DNA from: Woeseiaceae bacterium
Lineage (GTDB): Bacteria > Pseudomonadota > Gammaproteobacteria > Steroidobacterales > Woeseiaceae
Assembly (NCBI GenBank): GCA_021773075.1
Contig: JAJFKT010000035.1
Location: 310,001 to 374,000, forward strand
Direction: 5' to 3'
Length of the DNA stretch: 64,000 nt
Positions 24,731 to 33,837 of the stretch are shown one piece after another (position 1 is the first letter of the stretch; each line of letters begins with the position of its first letter). The position numbers and the translations under genes are program-made. The notes under the pieces were generated by a model. The model was not told where the DNA came from. It ran no database searches and saw only the letters and a list, made by a program, of their open reading frames with translations.

Positions 24731-27154
24731 ATGCGAAATCGCGTATTCATGGCGGTCTTCCTTGCCATCGGACTAGTTCATGTTAGCGAGGCGTCGGACA
24801 GTCTCGATCTCGATGCTTACGACCAATTGTTAGGTTTTGTCGATCTCTACTGGGACGAAGACACTGGTCGAGTATTGATCGACGTCGAAACCCTCAATGA
24901 ACCTTTCATATACCAGGCGTCGCTGGCGCGCGGCGTAGGCTCTAACGACCTTGGTCTCGACAGAGGTCAGCTCGGGAATACCCGAGTGGTTCGGTTTGTG
25001 CGAAGTGGCCCGAAAATTCTCCTTGTCGAGGACAATCTCGCCTACCGCGCCGTTAGCGACAATGACGGTGAACGACAGGCGATCGAAGAGAGCTTCGCGC
25101 GCTCGGTGATCTGGGGGTTCGAGGATTTGGATCCTTCTGATAACAAAATCGTGATTGATGCAACGTCGTTTTTCGTCCGTGATAGTCACGCAATGGCGAA
25201 CAGGCTGCAAAGAAGGAATGAAGGCGCGTATTCGGTTGATGCGTCCCGATCTGCGATGTACATGCCCCGGACCAAGGCTTTTCCGGACAATACCGAAGCC
25301 GAAGCTATCGTGACGTTTTCTGGTAAGCCCAGCGGTCAGTATTTGTCCAGTGTTACGCCCGATGCTGAGTCGGTCACGGTTCATATGCACCATTCATTTA
25401 TTCGCCTGCCCGATAACGAGTACGAGCCGCTAAAATACGACCCACGGGCTGGCGTGATCGGCCTGCGTTACGACACGGGCGGCTTCGCAGACTACGCGAC
25501 AGAAATTGGTGATGACTTGACGGTAGATTTCGGACGGCGTCATCGTTTGAAAAAGAAGGATCCCTCAGCGGCAATAAGCGAGGCCGTTGAGCCGATTATT
25601 TACTACCTCGATCCGGGCGCACCCGAGCCGGTTCGATCCGCTTTGCTGGACGGCGCGCGCTGGTGGAATCAGGCCTTCGAGGCCGCGGGCTACAAAGACG
25701 CATTTCAGGTTGAGCTATTACCGGAGAGCGTGGATCCGATGGATGTTCGTTACAACGTCATCCAGTGGGTTCACCGTTCGACGCGTGGCTGGTCCTACGG
25801 CGATTCCATACTGGATCCGAGGACTGGAGAAATTCTGAAGGGCCACGTTTCCCTGGGTTCGTTGCGCGTCAGGCAGGATTACCTGATCGCAGAAGGGCTG
25901 TTAGCGCCCTATGACGGAGACGCTGTGCCGCCAGAAATGCTTGAAATGTCACTGGCGCGTATTCGACAACTGTCCGCCCATGAGGTGGGACATACGATTG
26001 GCTTTGAGCACAACTTTGCCGCCAGCACTCAGAATCGGGCATCAGTCATGGATTACCCGGTGCCGCTCATCAAAATTCGTGATGATAATTCCTTCGACCT
26101 AAGCGATGCCTACGATGACAAAATTGGTGCATGGGATAAGCGTACGGTGTTGTATGCCTATCAGGACTTTCCGCATGGTGTCGACGAAAATGTCGCTCGA
26201 AAAGACATCCTGAAAGAGACTATCGCCGCTGGATTCAAGTACGTTTCTGATACGGATTCTCGATCAATAGCGACGGCTCACCCAGACGGTAATCTGTGGG
26301 ATAACGGAGAAGATGCGTTGACTGAACTTGAGCATTTGCTTCGAGTCCGGGAGATCGCACTAAAACGCCTGTCCGAACGCAATATTCGGAGTGGTCGGTC
26401 ACTTGCGACTATTGAGGAAGTTCTTGTACCCATTTATTTATTGCACCGATTTCAAATCGAGGCGGTTGGCAAGCTGATCGGCGGCCAGTATTTCAACTAC
26501 AATCTTCGCGGCGACGGGCAGGCGATGCCAACAGCAGTAACGGCCAATCGGCAGCAGCAGGCGATCGATGCGCTTGTTGCGACGCTGGACCCCGCGGTGC
26601 TGAGGCTTCCCGACGAACTGCTCGCGGCGATCGTTCCGCGACCTCCGAATAAGCCTAAGTCTCGTGAGACCTTTAGCGGAACCAGCGGCGCACTATTTGA
26701 TGCCAAGGCACCCGCTGCCAGTTCGGTAGCGATGACCCTGCGAGTATTACTGGAGCCGTCACGGGCTTCGCGTCTTGCACAGGCTGGTTCCCCGGGGTTT
26801 GCGGCGGTAACGCGTGCTTTGTTGGGGGCATCCTGGTACGCGAAACCGGCGGGCGGAATGACCAGGTCTATTCAACGCCAGACAAATATGCAGGTCCTGT
26901 ACGCGTTACTCGGTCTTGCATTCAATTCGGACGCAGATGGCGAAGTTCGTGCAATCGCGCTGGACGCTGTGAGTACGCTTGACGATTGGTTGTTCAAACG
27001 CTTGCTAAGGTCTGACGTACACACGGCACATTACAAGTTCGCGAGATTTGAAATCGAGCGCTTGCGGCGGGACCCATCAGCGATAGAGCAGCTTGCTCCG
27101 ATTACGATACCGCCGGGTGGCCCCATCGGTTCGCATCAAAACAGCATTCACTAA
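24731..27154 (+). CDS. Secreted zinc-dependent metzincin-type metalloprotease
   Basis: 807 residues with a signal peptide (about 1-21, ending VSEAS). The extended metzincin motif HExxHxxGxxH is perfect: H417, E418, H421, G424, H427 (HEVGHTIGFEH). N-terminal and C-terminal regions resemble the DUF5117/DUF4953 proteins annotated as zinc-dependent metalloproteases: SFARSVIWGFEDLDPSDNKI near 121-140 and YYLDPGAPEPVR near 290. It is probably periplasmic or secreted and cuts peptides. GGGGGAA precedes the ATG. A Na+/proline-type symporter gene begins 12 bases after its stop, so peptide breakdown and uptake of a released amino acid may be coupled. Confidence 0.88.
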   Translation: MRNRVFMAVFLAIGLVHVSEASDSLDLDAYDQLLGFVDLYWDEDTGRVLIDVETLNEPFIYQASLARGVGSNDLGLDRGQLGNTRVVRFVRSGPKILLVEDNLAYRAVSDNDGERQAIEESFARSVIWGFEDLDPSDNKIVIDATSFFVRDSHAMANRLQRRNEGAYSVDASRSAMYMPRTKAFPDNTEAEAIVTFSGKPSGQYLSSVTPDAESVTVHMHHSFIRLPDNEYEPLKYDPRAGVIGLRYDTGGFADYATEIGDDLTVDFGRRHRLKKKDPSAAISEAVEPIIYYLDPGAPEPVRSALLDGARWWNQAFEAAGYKDAFQVELLPESVDPMDVRYNVIQWVHRSTRGWSYGDSILDPRTGEILKGHVSLGSLRVRQDYLIAEGLLAPYDGDAVPPEMLEMSLARIRQLSAHEVGHTIGFEHNFAASTQNRASVMDYPVPLIKIRDDNSFDLSDAYDDKIGAWDKRTVLYAYQDFPHGVDENVARKDILKETIAAGFKYVSDTDSRSIATAHPDGNLWDNGEDALTELEHLLRVREIALKRLSERNIRSGRSLATIEEVLVPIYLLHRFQIEAVGKLIGGQYFNYNLRGDGQAMPTAVTANRQQQAIDALVATLDPAVLRLPDELLAAIVPRPPNKPKSRETFSGTSGALFDAKAPAASSVAMTLRVLLEPSRASRLAQAGSPGFAAVTRALLGASWYAKPAGGMTRSIQRQTNMQVLYALLGLAFNSDADGEVRAIALDAVSTLDDWLFKRLLRSDVHTAHYKFARFEIERLRRDPSAIEQLAPITIPPGGPIGSHQNSIH

Positions 27155-27166
27155 GTAGGTAAAACC

Positions 27167-28594
27167 ATGTCAACAACAGTCGTCGTACTCATTGTCTACC
27201 TTGGAGTTCTCGCCGCTCTGGCTATCTGGAGTCGCAAAGAAACCCACACGCTGGAGGGCTACTACCTTGCAGGCAAGAAGCTTCCTTTCTGGGTTGTCGC
27301 CTTTAGTACCAATGCGACGGGCGAGAGTGGCTGGTTGCTGCTCGGCCTGTCTGGCATGGGATACGCCGTGGGCATGCAAGCCTACTGGGTAGTGGTTGGC
27401 GAGATCCTCGGTATTGGCGCCTCATGGTGGATCATTGCCCGACGTCTGAAGCGATTCGGTGATGAGACGGACGCGATTACTATCACAGATGTGCTGGCTG
27501 CCAAGTTCGAAGATAAGTGGAACCTGATTCGAGGTATTGCGGTTGCCATTATTCTTGTGATGGTTACTGCCTACGTGACAGCACAGATGGTAGCAACGGG
27601 CAAGGCATTCAGTAGCTTCCTCGGAATGGAATACGCCACGGGTGTCATTGTCGGGTCGATTTTTATTATTGGCTACACATTCGTCGGCGGTTACAAAGCG
27701 GTGTCGTATACGGACGTCGTGCAAGGCGTATTGATGCTGCTTGGATTGATCGCGGTCCCGGCTGCAGCGATTGTTGCCTCAGGTGGTTGGGGCGAAGTGC
27801 AGAGCAACCTGGTATTGCAGGATCCTGCCCTGGTCGACATGTTCGCGGTGAGCGACGGTGGTAAACCGGTGTTGATCGCGATTGTGAGTTTCCTGGCGAT
27901 TGGTTTGCCATTTCTCGGTGTGCCACAGCTGCTGATTCGATTCATGTCCGCGAGAGATGATACGGAGATCAAAAAAGCGCGTGTCGTTTCACTTTCGGTT
28001 TTGCTGATTTTTACGTTTGGCGCTGTCACCGCAGGCGTGGCGGGGCGCGCTTTATTCCCGGGCCTTGAAGATGCAGAAACGATCTTCCCCGTGATCTCTA
28101 GCAATCTGTTCCCCCCGATTATCGCCGGCATGCTGCTCGTTGTAGTCCTGTCGGCCATCATGTCGACGGTGGATTCATTGTTGCTGTTGTCTTCTTCGGC
28201 GGTAGTCCGAGACGCCTATCAGAAAATGATCGGTTCGGATAAGAGTGAAGAGACGCTTTCCAACTACGGCAAGATCGTCACTGTAATCATCGGCGCGATC
28301 GCTGTGGTATTGGGTATTCAGGAACCGCGCGTGATTTTCGACTTTGTGCTCGCATCCTGGTCCGGTCTCGGTTCGGCGTTCGGTCCGGTTATGGTCGGCA
28401 TTCTCTATTATAAGCGCATCACCTGGGCCGGCGTCGTTGCCGGAATGTTAGGTGGTTTCGTGGCGAGCGTTGTCTGGCTCAGTTTTTTCAAAGCGGACTA
28501 CCACGGCCTGTACGAGGCGATACCGGGTTTCGCCGTTGGCTTCCTGCTGACCTACGGCATCAGCTGGCTCACCAGCAATAAGGGGTCACAATAA
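27167..28594 (+). CDS. Sodium/solute symporter, PutP-like
   Basis: 475-residue sodium:solute symporter of the SSS family with about 13 helices. The N-terminal YYLAGKKLPFWVVAFSTNATGESGWLL block (in two parts around residues 32-58) and FVGGYKAVSYTDVVQGVLML near 167-186 are PutP hallmarks, including the sodium-coordinating serine/threonine region LSAIMSTVDSLLLLSSSAVVRD near 324-345. Proline is the likeliest substrate, but other amino acids are possible. It is 12 bases downstream of a secreted metalloprotease and likely co-transcribed. Its 3' end carries a 13-base tandem duplication that spans the stop codon. Confidence 0.88.
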   Translation: MSTTVVVLIVYLGVLAALAIWSRKETHTLEGYYLAGKKLPFWVVAFSTNATGESGWLLLGLSGMGYAVGMQAYWVVVGEILGIGASWWIIARRLKRFGDETDAITITDVLAAKFEDKWNLIRGIAVAIILVMVTAYVTAQMVATGKAFSSFLGMEYATGVIVGSIFIIGYTFVGGYKAVSYTDVVQGVLMLLGLIAVPAAAIVASGGWGEVQSNLVLQDPALVDMFAVSDGGKPVLIAIVSFLAIGLPFLGVPQLLIRFMSARDDTEIKKARVVSLSVLLIFTFGAVTAGVAGRALFPGLEDAETIFPVISSNLFPPIIAGMLLVVVLSAIMSTVDSLLLLSSSAVVRDAYQKMIGSDKSEETLSNYGKIVTVIIGAIAVVLGIQEPRVIFDFVLASWSGLGSAFGPVMVGILYYKRITWAGVVAGMLGGFVASVVWLSFFKADYHGLYEAIPGFAVGFLLTYGISWLTSNKGSQ

Positions 28595-28601
28595 GGGGTC
28601 A
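28576..28601. repeat. 13-base perfect tandem duplication over the putP-like stop codon
   Basis: CAATAAGGGGTCA occurs twice head to tail at 28576-28588 and 28589-28601. The stop codon TAA (28592-28594) lies in the second copy, so the first copy encodes the extra residues before the stop. A related GGGGTCAG occurs near 30608. It may be a slippage duplication or the trace of an interspersed element. Confidence 0.75.
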
Positions 28602-28612
28602 GGGAAATCGAA

Positions 28613-28643
28613 TGTAACCAAATCGGATTACGCGGCCTATAAG
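28613..28643 (+). promoter_or_regulatory. Candidate ECF-type promoter of the sigma operon
   Basis: TGTAACC (28613-28619) is followed after 17 bases by CTATAAG (28637-28643), about 30 bases before the first gene of an operon that itself encodes an ECF sigma factor. ECF -35 boxes often contain AAC. This is the natural place for an autoregulated promoter. The assignment rests on position and a loose motif only. Confidence 0.3.
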
Positions 28644-28674
28644 TCAGTATGAAATGAACTTTGAGGGTCTTTTG

Positions 28675-29619
28675 ATGCGAAAACTAAAATTGTTGTTGGT
28701 CGGATTGCTGCTTTGCGTTCCCGGGCTTGCGACCGCAGACGCAAGCGATATTCCTGGTACTACAAACTGGTATCTGCACGTTGATTTCAAGCAGATGCAG
28801 ACTGTGGGCGCTGGCACGGCGATATTCGACTGGCTGGAACAAGAGGTCTTTGCTGAGGTCCGGGAAGAAGCCGGTGTTGATTTCGGCAAGGAAATCGATC
28901 AACTGACAGCCTTTTCACCCGTCGGCGGTGGGCCGGTCTTTGTGCTCGACGGCAAGATTAGCCAGGAGTCCAAAGATAAGGTCATGATCTTCATCGCAGC
29001 TGAAGGCGATCTGCAGCCGCTAAAGTCCTCCGGGACGTCCTACTATCGGCTTGCTCTGAATGATAGCGACGATGATGAGAACACGCGTGCCGGCGACGGT
29101 AGCCTTGAGTTCGATTTCGAGTCGCTCGAACACGAATCCTGGATCAGCCTGGATTTGAAGAACAGAATCATTATCACCGGCAGCGAAGAGCAGATGAAAG
29201 CAATGCTCAAGAACGGCGGCAAGATTGCGGGTTCTGGCAGCCACAAAGGCGCGCTTGTCGTCCTGACTGCGGAAAAGACCCTGTTTCAGGCAGGTATGAA
29301 TTCTGCTGCATTTAGTGAGGAGGGTGGCTCCGACTGGAATTCCAACATCTTCCGCAACACTGAGCAGGTCGCACTTATGGTCGCTGCCGTCGCAAATAAA
29401 CTCGCGATCGAGGCTAAGTTGATCACCACCGAGCCTGAAATGGCCGAATCGCTGGCAAGCGTCGCTCGCGGACTGATTAGTCTGGTTTCTTTCGACGACG
29501 ATATGGATCAAGAAGCGGTAGCGGTTTTGCAAGGCACTAAGGTTGAGGCCAAAGGAAATTCTCTTAGCATTTCAGTTGCCATTGATCCCGCACTGCTTGT
29601 CTCGACATTAAGTGACTGA
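28675..29619 (+). CDS. Secreted protein of unknown function, first gene of ECF sigma operon
   Basis: 314 residues from ATG 28675, with GAGGG upstream and a clear signal peptide (LLLVGLLLCVPGLATA, cut near residue 21). The mature chain is acidic and mixed alpha/beta; it has an Asp/Glu-rich loop (DSDDDENTRAGDG) and no cysteines that would form an active site. I do not recognise a family with confidence; it superficially resembles secreted DUF3352-like proteins. Its last eight bases overlap the GTG start of an ECF sigma factor gene, and a probable anti-sigma gene follows. That makes it a likely regulated target or part of the sensing pathway. Confidence 0.75.
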   Translation: MRKLKLLLVGLLLCVPGLATADASDIPGTTNWYLHVDFKQMQTVGAGTAIFDWLEQEVFAEVREEAGVDFGKEIDQLTAFSPVGGGPVFVLDGKISQESKDKVMIFIAAEGDLQPLKSSGTSYYRLALNDSDDDENTRAGDGSLEFDFESLEHESWISLDLKNRIIITGSEEQMKAMLKNGGKIAGSGSHKGALVVLTAEKTLFQAGMNSAAFSEEGGSDWNSNIFRNTEQVALMVAAVANKLAIEAKLITTEPEMAESLASVARGLISLVSFDDDMDQEAVAVLQGTKVEAKGNSLSISVAIDPALLVSTLSD

Positions 29620-30154
29620 CGAGACACAGCTGATTAACGCCGCGAAAGCGGGGTCCGCGGACGCATTCGCGGATCTCGTTCGCAGTTACAGGCTTCGTCT
29701 GTTGCGATTTCTGCTAACAAGGTGCGCAAGTTATGCCGATGCTGAGGACGCATTGCAGGATACGCTGATCGCCGCCTATCGCTATTTGCATTCCTACGAC
29801 CCACGCTGGCGATTCAGCACCTGGCTATACCGCATCGCGATTCGTAACGCCCAAAAAATTCGCTCCGAGAACGTCGTGGAGTTCGCTGATCTGGGCGATG
29901 AGGAAAGTGATCCCTTACTGCACTGCCTGGCGGCCTCTGAAACAGAGAACCTCTGGATTTGCGCGCGCCGCGTACTAAACGACGATGTATTCGCAGCGAC
30001 TTGGCTGCGTTATGCAGAAGACATGTCAATAAACGATATATCGAAAGCGCTGGATCGCTCCGATTCATGGACCAAGGTAAACCTTCTGCGTGCGCGCAAG
30101 GCTTTGGATCTGGAGCTGAACCGCAAGACTAATGGAAACAAAGCCTATGGATAA
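29612..30154 (+). CDS. ECF-type RNA polymerase sigma factor
   Basis: 180 residues with a GTG start inside the preceding gene. Region 2 is visible at about 15-80 (AFADLVRSYRLRLLRFL, then DAEDALQDTLIAAYRYL with WRFSTWLYRIAIRNA, the sigma2 core-binding and -10 recognition helices). Region 4 is at about 120-175 (FAATWLRYAEDMSINDISKALD, written here across residues 129-150). It is a minimal two-domain sigma lacking regions 1 and 3. It is followed by an overlapping gene for a small single-helix membrane protein, the usual anti-sigma arrangement. Confidence 0.9.
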   Translation: MTDETQLINAAKAGSADAFADLVRSYRLRLLRFLLTRCASYADAEDALQDTLIAAYRYLHSYDPRWRFSTWLYRIAIRNAQKIRSENVVEFADLGDEESDPLLHCLAASETENLWICARRVLNDDVFAATWLRYAEDMSINDISKALDRSDSWTKVNLLRARKALDLELNRKTNGNKAYG

Positions 30155-30563
30155 GCTCGCGAAGCAAATGAAAGCGGACGCTGCGAAAATTGAGGTTCAG
30201 GTCTCTGATGAACTGGAGCAGCGAATTACGGCCTCATTACGCGCTGTCTCACCCGTAAAGCCCAAACCGGCAGTAATTCAGCAGCGTCCTGCAACATTCT
30301 GGTGGGCCAGCAGCCTGACAGGGATTGCTGCTGCACTGGTGGTAATCGCGGTTATCAATTCTCATTCGCAACCGCGTGATACAGATGTACCGCTAGCAGG
30401 CAACACGACCCCGACCAGTGTGCCGAACGCCATTATGGGGCCCGCAATCGACTGGAAAACCGAGTCGGCAATGGTGACTAGACCATTGCAGAAAGAGCTT
30501 CTGGACCTGCAATCTGACATAAAGAAAGCGGAGGAGATCGTCAAGCGGGAAATCGGGCTTTAG
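30132..30563 (+). CDS. Probable anti-sigma factor, single-TM protein
   Basis: 143 residues; an alternative ATG is at 30147. A cytoplasmic N-terminal part of about 55 residues precedes one membrane helix (WWASSLTGIAAALVVIAVI) and a periplasmic tail with a charged helix (LQKELLDLQSDIKKAEEIVKR split over 118-138). No zinc-binding anti-sigma motif (HxxxCxxC) is present, so the call depends on topology and the 23-base overlap with the ECF sigma gene. It is expected to hold the sigma factor at the inner membrane until an envelope signal arrives. Confidence 0.65.
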   Translation: METKPMDKLAKQMKADAAKIEVQVSDELEQRITASLRAVSPVKPKPAVIQQRPATFWWASSLTGIAAALVVIAVINSHSQPRDTDVPLAGNTTPTSVPNAIMGPAIDWKTESAMVTRPLQKELLDLQSDIKKAEEIVKREIGL

Positions 30564-30709
30564 AACCTGTGGAAAATACCTACTGATTCCACTATCCTCG
30601 GTCGCTGGGGTCAGTTCGCCGCGCTCGAACTGAATAAGATTAAGAACACCGGCGACGCAAATTGTTAGCCGGGTCATAAATCGCTCGACCTTCAAAGGAT
30701 GCATGCAGT

Positions 30710-32062
30710 ATGCCTTTAGCTGTTGTCTTGATTCTGCTCGTTGTCGGCTCCATTCTTTTCCACCTTTTAAGTCCCTGGTATTTCACCGAGTTGGCTTCCA
30801 ACTGGGCGATGGTGGACTTGACGATGGACATCACTTTCTATGTCACGGGATTCGTCTTCGTCGCGGTCAACTTGTTCCTGGCGTACTGCGTCATCAAGTT
30901 CCGCTTTAAGAAGGACGCACGAGCGACGTATGAACCCGAAAACAAGAAACTGGAATACTGGCTGACCGGATTGACCGCCGTTGGTGTTGCAGCAATGCTA
31001 ACGCCAGGCCTGCTCGTCTGGAACGAATTTGTCAGCGTTCCCGATGAAGCGCATGTTGTTGAAGCGGTTGGTCAGCAATGGCACTGGACCTACCGCTACC
31101 CTGGTGAAGACGGCAAGCTAGGCGAAGTCGATGCTGAACGCATCTCGAATGAAAACCCTTTCGGTATCGATCCGGAAGACCCGCGCGGCCAGGACGACAT
31201 CATCGTCTACAATCCTGAAGTTCACGTGCCGCTCGATCGTCCAGTTAAGTTCCTGCTACGTTCCAAGGACGTCTTACACAATTTTACCGTCGCACAGTTC
31301 CGCGTGAAAATGGATCTGGTTCCAGGCATGAATACATTCATGTGGCTGACACCGACAAGAACGGGTCGCTTTGAACTGCTCTGCGAAGAGTTGTGTGGCA
31401 TCGGTCATTTCGCAATGCGTGGCGCCGTCGTCGTTGATGAGCAGGAAGATTTCGATACCTGGCTCGCACAACAGCCGACCTTCGCCGAGCAAAACGCCAA
31501 ACCAGCAGGAAATGCAACCATCGGTGCGGCTCAATACGCAGTCTGCGCGGCTTGTCACGGATCGCAAGGTGAAGGTAATCCTGTGATGAATGCGCCGAAG
31601 ATTGCGGGGCAGTCTGATTGGTACCTGAAGCGCCAGATCATGAGTTACAAGAACGGTCTTCGCGGTGTTCATAAAGACGACACCTACGGCCAACAAATGA
31701 TTGGCATGGTTGCGAGCCTGCCGGATGAGGCAGCGGTTGATAATGTCGTCGTGCATATTGCCAGCTTGCCTGACAATGAATCCGCGGCAACGATCGACGG
31801 CGACGTTGAAAATGGCGCGCATATTTATGCCGTCTGTGCCTATTGCCATGGCGGCACCGGACAGGGCAATCAGGCCCTGAATGCACCGAAACTTGCAGGA
31901 AGCTCGGACTGGTACACGGCCAGACAGCTGGATAATTTCAAAACTGGCGTGCGCGGCGCTCATCCCAAGGATTACTACGGTTATCAAATGGGTCTCTTGA
32001 GCATCACGTTGCGCGACGAACAAGCGATCAACGACGTCATCGCATACATCAACACTTTATAG
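30710..32062 (+). CDS. coxB: Cytochrome c oxidase subunit II with two fused cytochrome c domains
   Basis: 450 residues. Two N-terminal helices (about 4-24 and 40-63) anchor the protein. The periplasmic cupredoxin domain binds CuA through H190, C225, E227, C229, H233 and M236 (LCEELCGIGHFAM). Two cytochrome c domains follow, each with a CxxCH haem site: CAACH at 279-283 and CAYCH at 376-380. Each is followed by an APKLAG/APKIAG stretch and a later Met candidate. The caa3-type fusion lets subunit II accept electrons directly. AAAGGA precedes the start. It heads a five-gene operon that ends in a terminator at 35605. Confidence 0.95.
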   Translation: MPLAVVLILLVVGSILFHLLSPWYFTELASNWAMVDLTMDITFYVTGFVFVAVNLFLAYCVIKFRFKKDARATYEPENKKLEYWLTGLTAVGVAAMLTPGLLVWNEFVSVPDEAHVVEAVGQQWHWTYRYPGEDGKLGEVDAERISNENPFGIDPEDPRGQDDIIVYNPEVHVPLDRPVKFLLRSKDVLHNFTVAQFRVKMDLVPGMNTFMWLTPTRTGRFELLCEELCGIGHFAMRGAVVVDEQEDFDTWLAQQPTFAEQNAKPAGNATIGAAQYAVCAACHGSQGEGNPVMNAPKIAGQSDWYLKRQIMSYKNGLRGVHKDDTYGQQMIGMVASLPDEAAVDNVVVHIASLPDNESAATIDGDVENGAHIYAVCAYCHGGTGQGNQALNAPKLAGSSDWYTARQLDNFKTGVRGAHPKDYYGYQMGLLSITLRDEQAINDVIAYINTL

Positions 32063-32073
32063 GTCGGTAATCT

Positions 32074-33837
32074 ATGTCTTACGTTGCATACGCAGATCGT
32101 GATCACGAACAAGAACACCACGATCCGGACACATTCATCACCAAATACGTCTGGAGCCAGGACCACAAGGTCATTGCCATCCAGTACGGCATCACGGCGA
32201 TATTCGTTGGACTGATCGCGCTCGGCCTGTCCGCCATGATGCGGCTACAACTCGGCTTTCCCGACGATTTCGCCATGATTAACCCTGAGAACTATTATCA
32301 GTTCATCACCATGCACGGCATGATCATGGTGATCTATTTGCTGACAGCACTTTTTCTCGGTGGTTTTGGCAATTACCTGATTCCGCTGATGTGCGGATCT
32401 CGCGACATGGTATTTCCGTTCATGAATATGCTCAGCTATTGGGTGTATCTACTGTCGGTCATTATCCTGATCATCAGTTTCTTCGTGCCGGGCGGATCGA
32501 CCGGTGCCGGCTGGACTTTGTATCCGCCACAAGCGATTAGCCAGGGAACACCGGGAATCGATCTCGGTATATTGCTGATGCTGGCGTCGCTCGCGGTATT
32601 CATCGTCGCGTTCACGATGGGCGGTTTGAATTACGTAACGACGGTACTGCAGGCACGCTGTAAAGGTATGACGCTGATGCGCATGCCGTTGTCGGTATGG
32701 GGCATCTTCATCGCTACAATCCTGGGTCTACTCGCGTTCCCGGCATTGCTCGTCAGCGCGATCATGATGATATTCGACAAGACGCTAATGACGAGCTTCT
32801 TCATGCCCGCCGTTAGTTCGATGGGGGTTGATCCCGGTTATTCCGGCGGTAGTCCGATCCTGTTCCAGCACCTGTTTTGGTTCTTCGGGCACCCCGAGGT
32901 TTACATCGTGGCGTTGCCGGCATTCGGTATCGTATCCGATCTTCTTAGCACGCATGCGCGCAAAAATATTTTTGGCTATCGCATGATGGTTTGGGCAATT
33001 ATTGCTATCGGCGGCTTGAGCTTTATCGTGTGGGCGCACCACATGTACGTCAGCGGCATGAACCCTTACTTCGGTTTCTTCTTCGCGACGACGACCCTGA
33101 TCATCGCGGTGCCCACCGCGATCAAGGTGTACAACTGGGTACTGACGTTATGGGAAGGTAACATTCACCTGCGGGTGCCAATGTTGTTCTCAATCGGCTT
33201 CATTTTTACCTTTATTCATGGCGGCCTGACCGGTCTCTTCCTGGGTAACGTGACGATCGATTTACCGTTGTCGGATACCTACTTTGTGGTTGCGCATTTC
33301 CATATGGTGATGGGCGTGTCTCCTGTTCTTGTCGTGTTCGGCGCGATCTATCACTGGTGGCCGAAGATCACGGGCAGGATGTATAACGAGACACTGGGCA
33401 AGTGGCATTTCTGGATGACCTTCCTTGGCACCTACGCCATCTACCTGCCGATGCATTACTTGGGCTTTGCCGGCGTACCGCGCCGCTATTTCGCTATGGG
33501 TAATACGGACTTCCTGCCGGACTCGGCACAGGACTTGAACGCGGCAATCACGATTTCCGCTTTGTTCGTTGCTGCGACGCAGATCTTGTTCTTTATCAAC
33601 ATGATCTGGAGTCTGAAGAGCGGGCCGAAATCTGACCCGAATCCCTGGGATGCGACGACACTGGAATGGCAAACGCCAGATCATCCGCCGAAACATGGCA
33701 ATTGGGGGCATCACCTGCCGGAGGTTCATCGCTGGGCTTACGATTACAGCGTGCCGGGCTATGAAGACGACTTCATTCCACAGAATGTAGGGTCGGACGT
33801 CGCCCCCGCTGGACGTGACCATGGTGGAGAGCACTAA
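32074..33837 (+). CDS. coxA: Cytochrome c oxidase subunit I
   Basis: 587 residues, twelve core helices. Haem and CuB ligands are visible: H81 in ITMHGMIMV, the HPEVY motif with the cross-linked tyrosine (near residue 270), the WAHHMY pair near 313-318, and VVAHFHMVMG near 405. The HPEVY tyrosine and the conserved GGFGNYLIP block are those of A-type haem-copper oxidases, which pump protons. It reduces O2 to water at the inner membrane. The charged N-terminal tail (HEQEHHDPDTF) is a lineage feature. The gene follows subunit II by 11 bases and abuts the next start. Confidence 0.96.
   Translation: MSYVAYADRDHEQEHHDPDTFITKYVWSQDHKVIAIQYGITAIFVGLIALGLSAMMRLQLGFPDDFAMINPENYYQFITMHGMIMVIYLLTALFLGGFGNYLIPLMCGSRDMVFPFMNMLSYWVYLLSVIILIISFFVPGGSTGAGWTLYPPQAISQGTPGIDLGILLMLASLAVFIVAFTMGGLNYVTTVLQARCKGMTLMRMPLSVWGIFIATILGLLAFPALLVSAIMMIFDKTLMTSFFMPAVSSMGVDPGYSGGSPILFQHLFWFFGHPEVYIVALPAFGIVSDLLSTHARKNIFGYRMMVWAIIAIGGLSFIVWAHHMYVSGMNPYFGFFFATTTLIIAVPTAIKVYNWVLTLWEGNIHLRVPMLFSIGFIFTFIHGGLTGLFLGNVTIDLPLSDTYFVVAHFHMVMGVSPVLVVFGAIYHWWPKITGRMYNETLGKWHFWMTFLGTYAIYLPMHYLGFAGVPRRYFAMGNTDFLPDSAQDLNAAITISALFVAATQILFFINMIWSLKSGPKSDPNPWDATTLEWQTPDHPPKHGNWGHHLPEVHRWAYDYSVPGYEDDFIPQNVGSDVAPAGRDHGGEH

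Noticed and set aside
30569..30592. GTGGAA ... TTCCAC dyad before the oxidase operon
   Set aside because: Six-base arms with a 12-base spacer occur by chance at this frequency; there is no other evidence for a site.
31274..32023. A 249-codon minus-strand open frame inside the subunit II gene
   Set aside because: The plus strand carries complete CuA and haem motifs; the antisense frame has no recognisable domain or ribosome site.
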